DNA of 29,744 nt from a virus. The translations under genes were made by a program, and so were the position numbers. The notes below the pieces were generated by a model that ran no database searches, was not told the origin of the DNA, and saw only the letters and a list, made by a program, of their open reading frames with translations. Positions 27,108 to 29,744 of this stretch are shown here, piece by piece. Where the stretch lies: the IMG/VR virus record IMGVR_UViG_3300023180_000279, positions 1 through 29,744 of that record, one strand, 5' to 3'. The stretch's first letter is position 1, and every line of letters begins with the position of its first letter.

Positions 27108-28988
27108 TTATACCCTCTTTAGTTCTCCGTTTAAGTAGCTAGAAGTCGTCTTATATCCGACACCGGATATCTGTTCGCCAGAAGTAATAGTATCCTTAAT
27201 CATATTTATCTTGCTATCGGCAACCGAGAAGCTCAAATAGAGATCCTTGAGACCAATGACATCATTCGATTCTGGGTATGCCTGAATCTCAACAACGTTA
27301 TTCGCAGCAGTAGTAGAAGTGATATTTATTGTGTTGATAATAATCTCACCCTTGGTGTAATCAATCGTTCCAGCAGACTTAACTTCTACAATATATTTTC
27401 CACCTGTGGTGGATTCTTTAACGATTGAAAGGACGCCCATTCCATTTTCGCCTGGGACGTCAGTGAAGTAGAATGTTCCGGATCTTCCAGCAAGAGTGAA
27501 TCCAGTGCTCTTGATGTTATAACCTGCAGTATTGTAATGGAATGCATTACCATAGCAGAGTTCATACTGAGCAGACTGATTAATCAATGTCTTCAGATTT
27601 CTTCTAATGACAACTCTTGTGATATTAGAAGTAATCGCATTGTCAGTGTTATCAATCGTCTGACACAACTTACTATACTTAAATCTTCCACCAAACTTAT
27701 TGATATTTGCAACAGCAAAAGTATTCAATGTGTCAGTAACCTTTGTCTTAAGGTCATTGACATTGGTAACCTGTGAACTGTTGTAGTAAACTGCAGAATC
27801 AACCTCAACATAAAGAACTTTCAGGTCAATGATTTGTTGGTTGATGCCAGAAAGTGAGTAGTTCTTGAGTTTGGCAAGGATAGTATTCTTATCAAAATCA
27901 GAAACATAGTCACCATTCTTTGGTTTGATGCTAATGATGACATTACCAAACTGTGGTGGATCTAACTCTTCACCACCAACAACAGAGACTGACTCTGTGT
28001 TAGGATAGATCATCTGTATAATTGCCTCATAGTCCCTCGCTGTAACCGCTCTATACTGCGATGAATAGATCCTAGGGGCAAAGTACTTAATCGACTCAAC
28101 ACTCTCTATATCGCCGCCATTAGAGGCACCAGAGACGGTTGTGATTGTGATTGAGTTGGTTGGAACAACAACGTTATTCAAAGAATCTAAGATTCTTCCA
28201 GAGAATGCAAAATTAGAAGCACCATTACCATCCTTACCATCAGTAATGACATAGGATACAGTAATCACTGCACCATCTTCTAACTTCTTACCAAAATATC
28301 CATCACCAAACAGGAGTTCATACTTCTCATCCTGAACTTCCTGAATCATATAGATTTCAGAGTTTGCATTCAGATTTAAAATATTATCAACTAACAAATA
28401 TTCCTTACCTTCACCAGAATCACTGGTTCCTTTTACCTTAACAACAATAGTTGAGGTATCAATGAAAGAGTTATTGAGAATAAATCTCTGATCAAGTGAT
28501 CCATTAACAACAAAACTATTTTTTACATACGTTCCCTGATAGATTGTCAAGTCTGAAAATGTTGCTGATCCAGAGTTGACAGTTGTTGTTACACTTTCTG
28601 GGACTGAGAAGATATAATTCGACTGATTTGCAGATCCTACGCATACTAGACCAGCGTCTAAGGTTACTGTTGGGGTATCTACGTCTGTTTGTATGGTAAA
28701 ACTTATAGTTGCCTTAGCGGCGCTCCTAGAGCGTGGTACGTAACCGATATTTCTTGCAAGAGAAACGACATTTTCTCTCAACGTTGCCGAATCCAAGAAG
28801 GATTCATTGACAATCATGTTTGAGTTGAATGCCGTAATATAGGTATTATACGCTAGCGTGTCGATTAAGACTGAAAAATTAGACCCCTCAAAGTCAAAAT
28901 CCGTGAAATTTGAGTTTGCACGGAGATAATCTTTGATAGAGGTCCTTATTTGGTCAAAATCGAGGTTGGTAAACTTAGTAAAAGGCAT
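27108..28988 (-). CDS. 6: Baseplate wedge protein gp6
   Basis: Core wedge protein; in T4, gp6 dimers form the inner ring of the baseplate and clamp the wedges together with gp25 and gp53 during sheath contraction. The N-terminus FTNLDFDQIRTSIKDYL, then FDFEGSNFSVLIDTLAYNT and LRENVVSLARNIGYVPRS, is the conserved J-like (Baseplate_J) start of this family. Later come YFAPRIYSSQYRAVTARDYE and IIQMIYPNTESVSVVGGEE, also typical. At 626 residues it is close to T4 gp6 (660). The ATG lies 3 bases after the gene 25 stop, and the next gene starts 1 base after its own stop, so translation of 25-6-7 is probably coupled. No anomalies seen. Confidence 0.95.
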   Translation of the reverse strand: MPFTKFTNLDFDQIRTSIKDYLRANSNFTDFDFEGSNFSVLIDTLAYNTYITAFNSNMIVNESFLDSATLRENVVSLARNIGYVPRSRSAAKATISFTIQTDVDTPTVTLDAGLVCVGSANQSNYIFSVPESVTTTVNSGSATFSDLTIYQGTYVKNSFVVNGSLDQRFILNNSFIDTSTIVVKVKGTSDSGEGKEYLLVDNILNLNANSEIYMIQEVQDEKYELLFGDGYFGKKLEDGAVITVSYVITDGKDGNGASNFAFSGRILDSLNNVVVPTNSITITTVSGASNGGDIESVESIKYFAPRIYSSQYRAVTARDYEAIIQMIYPNTESVSVVGGEELDPPQFGNVIISIKPKNGDYVSDFDKNTILAKLKNYSLSGINQQIIDLKVLYVEVDSAVYYNSSQVTNVNDLKTKVTDTLNTFAVANINKFGGRFKYSKLCQTIDNTDNAITSNITRVVIRRNLKTLINQSAQYELCYGNAFHYNTAGYNIKSTGFTLAGRSGTFYFTDVPGENGMGVLSIVKESTTGGKYIVEVKSAGTIDYTKGEIIINTINITSTTAANNVVEIQAYPESNDVIGLKDLYLSFSVADSKINMIKDTITSGEQISGVGYKTTSSYLNGELKRV

Positions 28989-28991
28989 TGC

Positions 28992-29393
28992 TTATCTTGT
29001 TGCCTCTAGTAAAAATGTAAATTCTTGAGCAGGAAAGTCTTGTCCAACGATATCAAAGATTACATTGACCTCAAAAGTGTTATCATCAGGTTGTGGATTG
29101 ACCTCAACACGCAAATTTGACACTCTTGGCTCAAAATTTTCAATCGCTGTCTGTATTTGGTCTTCAATTTCGGATGCAGTACCAAAATCAACGAAGTCGA
29201 AGAGACTTGATCTGACATCAGATCCCAAAAGTGAGTTGAAAAACCTCTCAGTTGGGATCGTTTCGACCAAGTTTCTTACAGAACGACGAATTGCATTCTC
29301 ATTTTTAAGAATAGGCAGGTCTTTTGTCACGGGATGTGGTTCAAAAGACAAACTAATGTCCTTAAATGCTCTCGATACCCGTGTATTTGCCAT
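28992..29393 (-). CDS. 25: Baseplate wedge protein gp25 (GPW_gp25 family)
   Basis: Small wedge protein that, with gp6 and gp53, contacts the first sheath ring and nucleates sheath polymerisation; the fold resembles the lysozyme-like gp25 of type VI secretion. The 133-residue length equals that of T4 gp25 (132). Signatures include an N-terminal FKDISLSFEPHPVTKDLPIL, then NAIRRSVRNLVETIPTERFF (T4 family R.L..T..GERF pattern) and a C-terminal strand FEVNVIFDIVG. In T4 an EPR-type triad near the middle of the family is conserved; here NFEPRVSNLRVEV carries that EPR motif. It starts 23 bases after an exact late promoter and shows no clear Shine-Dalgarno sequence. Gene 6 follows at once. Confidence 0.95.
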   Translation of the reverse strand: MANTRVSRAFKDISLSFEPHPVTKDLPILKNENAIRRSVRNLVETIPTERFFNSLLGSDVRSSLFDFVDFGTASEIEDQIQTAIENFEPRVSNLRVEVNPQPDDNTFEVNVIFDIVGQDFPAQEFTFLLEATR

Positions 29394-29415
29394 TGGTAAG
29401 ACGTTTTCTTGGGAT

Positions 29416-29423
29416 TATTTATA
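29416..29423 (-). promoter_or_regulatory. T4-type late promoter TATAAATA for genes 25-6-7
   Basis: Exact TATAAATA on the coding strand, in the gap between the 83-residue gene (stop at 29425) and the gene 25 ATG at 29393. T4 late spacing would place the start near 29410 and leave a leader of about 17 bases. It is the likely late promoter of the baseplate operon. Confidence 0.82.
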
Positions 29424-29424
29424 C

Positions 29425-29676
29425 TTACGTCCAAGGATTTCCGTAGTTTGGTTCTGTTCCATACTCCCAATCATCATAATCTTCATCATTACGAATCTTT
29501 TCATGGAGTTCAGTCTGTTTTTTGAGGTTATGATGAGGTGCAGTATCGTGCATTACCTCTGTTAGAACTCTTTTTTTGTCATTATGTTGCATTGAACCAT
29601 AATCTGAGGCGAGTTTAGTGGTTCCCCACATCTCTCTCATGTATTCTCTGTTCCTATCGACAGGTGAATTACCCAT
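29425..29676 (-). CDS. Small hypothetical protein upstream of gene 25
   Basis: An 83-residue, very polar, charged protein: MGNSPVDRNREYMREMWGTT, then a His/Asp/Lys-rich middle (HDTAPHHNLKKQTELHEKIR) and an acidic aromatic tail (DYDDWEYGTEPNYGNPWT). It has no membrane segment and little hydrophobic core, so it may be a partly disordered assembly factor. I recall similar small proteins in marine T4-like phages but no function. The start is well supported by AGGAG six bases before the ATG, the strongest site in the window. It ends just before the gene 25 late promoter, so it is probably expressed from an upstream promoter, perhaps the AATAAATA at 29735-29742. Confidence 0.8.
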   Translation of the reverse strand: MGNSPVDRNREYMREMWGTTKLASDYGSMQHNDKKRVLTEVMHDTAPHHNLKKQTELHEKIRNDEDYDDWEYGTEPNYGNPWT

Positions 29677-29734
29677 TTTAGCTCCTGTTTTATAAAAAAA
29701 CAGAACTTTTAGAGGGGTTGCTATCCCTTACTGC

Positions 29735-29742
29735 TATTTATT
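29735..29742 (-). promoter_or_regulatory. Possible late promoter AATAAATA at the right edge
   Basis: Seven of eight bases match the late octamer, about 60 bases before the 83-residue gene. The window ends two bases further on, so its context is unknown. The stretch 29677-29744 otherwise holds the ribosome binding site AGGAG and a weak A/T-rich hairpin (ctgtttt/aaaacag, 29685-29703) that overlaps it. Confidence 0.35.
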
Positions 29743-29744
29743 TT

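Noticed and set aside
29065-29565. Plus-strand open frame of 166 codons across gene 25 and the 83-residue gene
   Set aside because: It runs antisense through two well-supported genes and a late promoter and has no recognisable motif.
29685-29703. Hairpin ctgtttt/aaaacag upstream of the 83-residue gene as a terminator
   Set aside because: The stem is almost all A/T and overlaps the AGGAG ribosome binding site of the next gene; there is no following T-run on the coding strand.
1-29744. CRISPR arrays, tRNA genes, insertion sequences, integrase or defence genes
   Set aside because: None recognised: the repeats present are protein-coding and in frame, no cloverleaf was noticed, and the sequence is almost fully occupied by virion genes.

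Overview
The window is a block of late structural genes from a T4-like marine myovirus, most probably a cyanophage-type (Kyanoviridae-like) virus of picocyanobacteria. Every gene I accept lies on the minus strand, so biological order runs from the right edge to the left. Evidence for this assignment is the T4 gene order 25-6-7-8-(fibre block)-13-14-15-16, recognisable T4 protein signatures (for example the gp8 C-terminus, the gp15 motif IVEQILP, and the gp14 motifs EGDLIYFP and FYQLG), and features typical of marine relatives: a DUF4815 giant protein, a YHYH-type domain, small conserved coiled-coil proteins and Gly-Ser-Gly-Tyr beta repeats. The host is inferred from gene style only; no host gene, tRNA or auxiliary metabolic gene lies in the window.

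Layout from right to left. 29676-29425: a small unknown protein with a strong ribosome binding site. 29393-15254: baseplate wedge genes 25, 6 and a 3,950-residue gene-7-like giant, following an exact TATAAATA late promoter. 15226-6236: gene 8, a 2,359-residue DUF4815 protein and two small overlapping genes, following a second exact TATAAATA. 6210-3627: two small structural-type genes and a 651-residue repeat fibre in the place where T4 carries wac (fibritin). 3602-3581: a perfect 9-bp hairpin with a T-run, directly abutting the third exact TATAAATA. 3565-1: a small coiled-coil gene, then neck genes 13 and 14, tail terminator gene 15 and the start of the small terminase gene 16, which runs off the left edge. 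No gene-free stretch exceeds about 70 bases.

The genes work together as one assembly programme. gp25, gp6, the gp7-like giant and gp8 build the baseplate wedges. The DUF4815 protein, the small proteins and the repeat fibre probably form the peripheral host-contact apparatus that replaces T4 gp9-gp12 and wac. gp13, gp14 and gp15 close the head-tail junction, and gp16 helps load DNA into the packaging motor. Many gene pairs overlap as TAATG or ATGA or are 1-6 bases apart, which suggests translational coupling.

I see no defence system, CRISPR array, integrase or other obviously new machinery. The most interesting points are the fused promoter/terminator/5'-hairpin element at 3581-3610, the spread of one GSGY-type beta module over four adjacent structural genes (including inside the neck protein gp14), the very large gp7-like protein with an embedded YHYH domain, and the lack of a visible Shine-Dalgarno sequence at each gene directly behind an exact late promoter.
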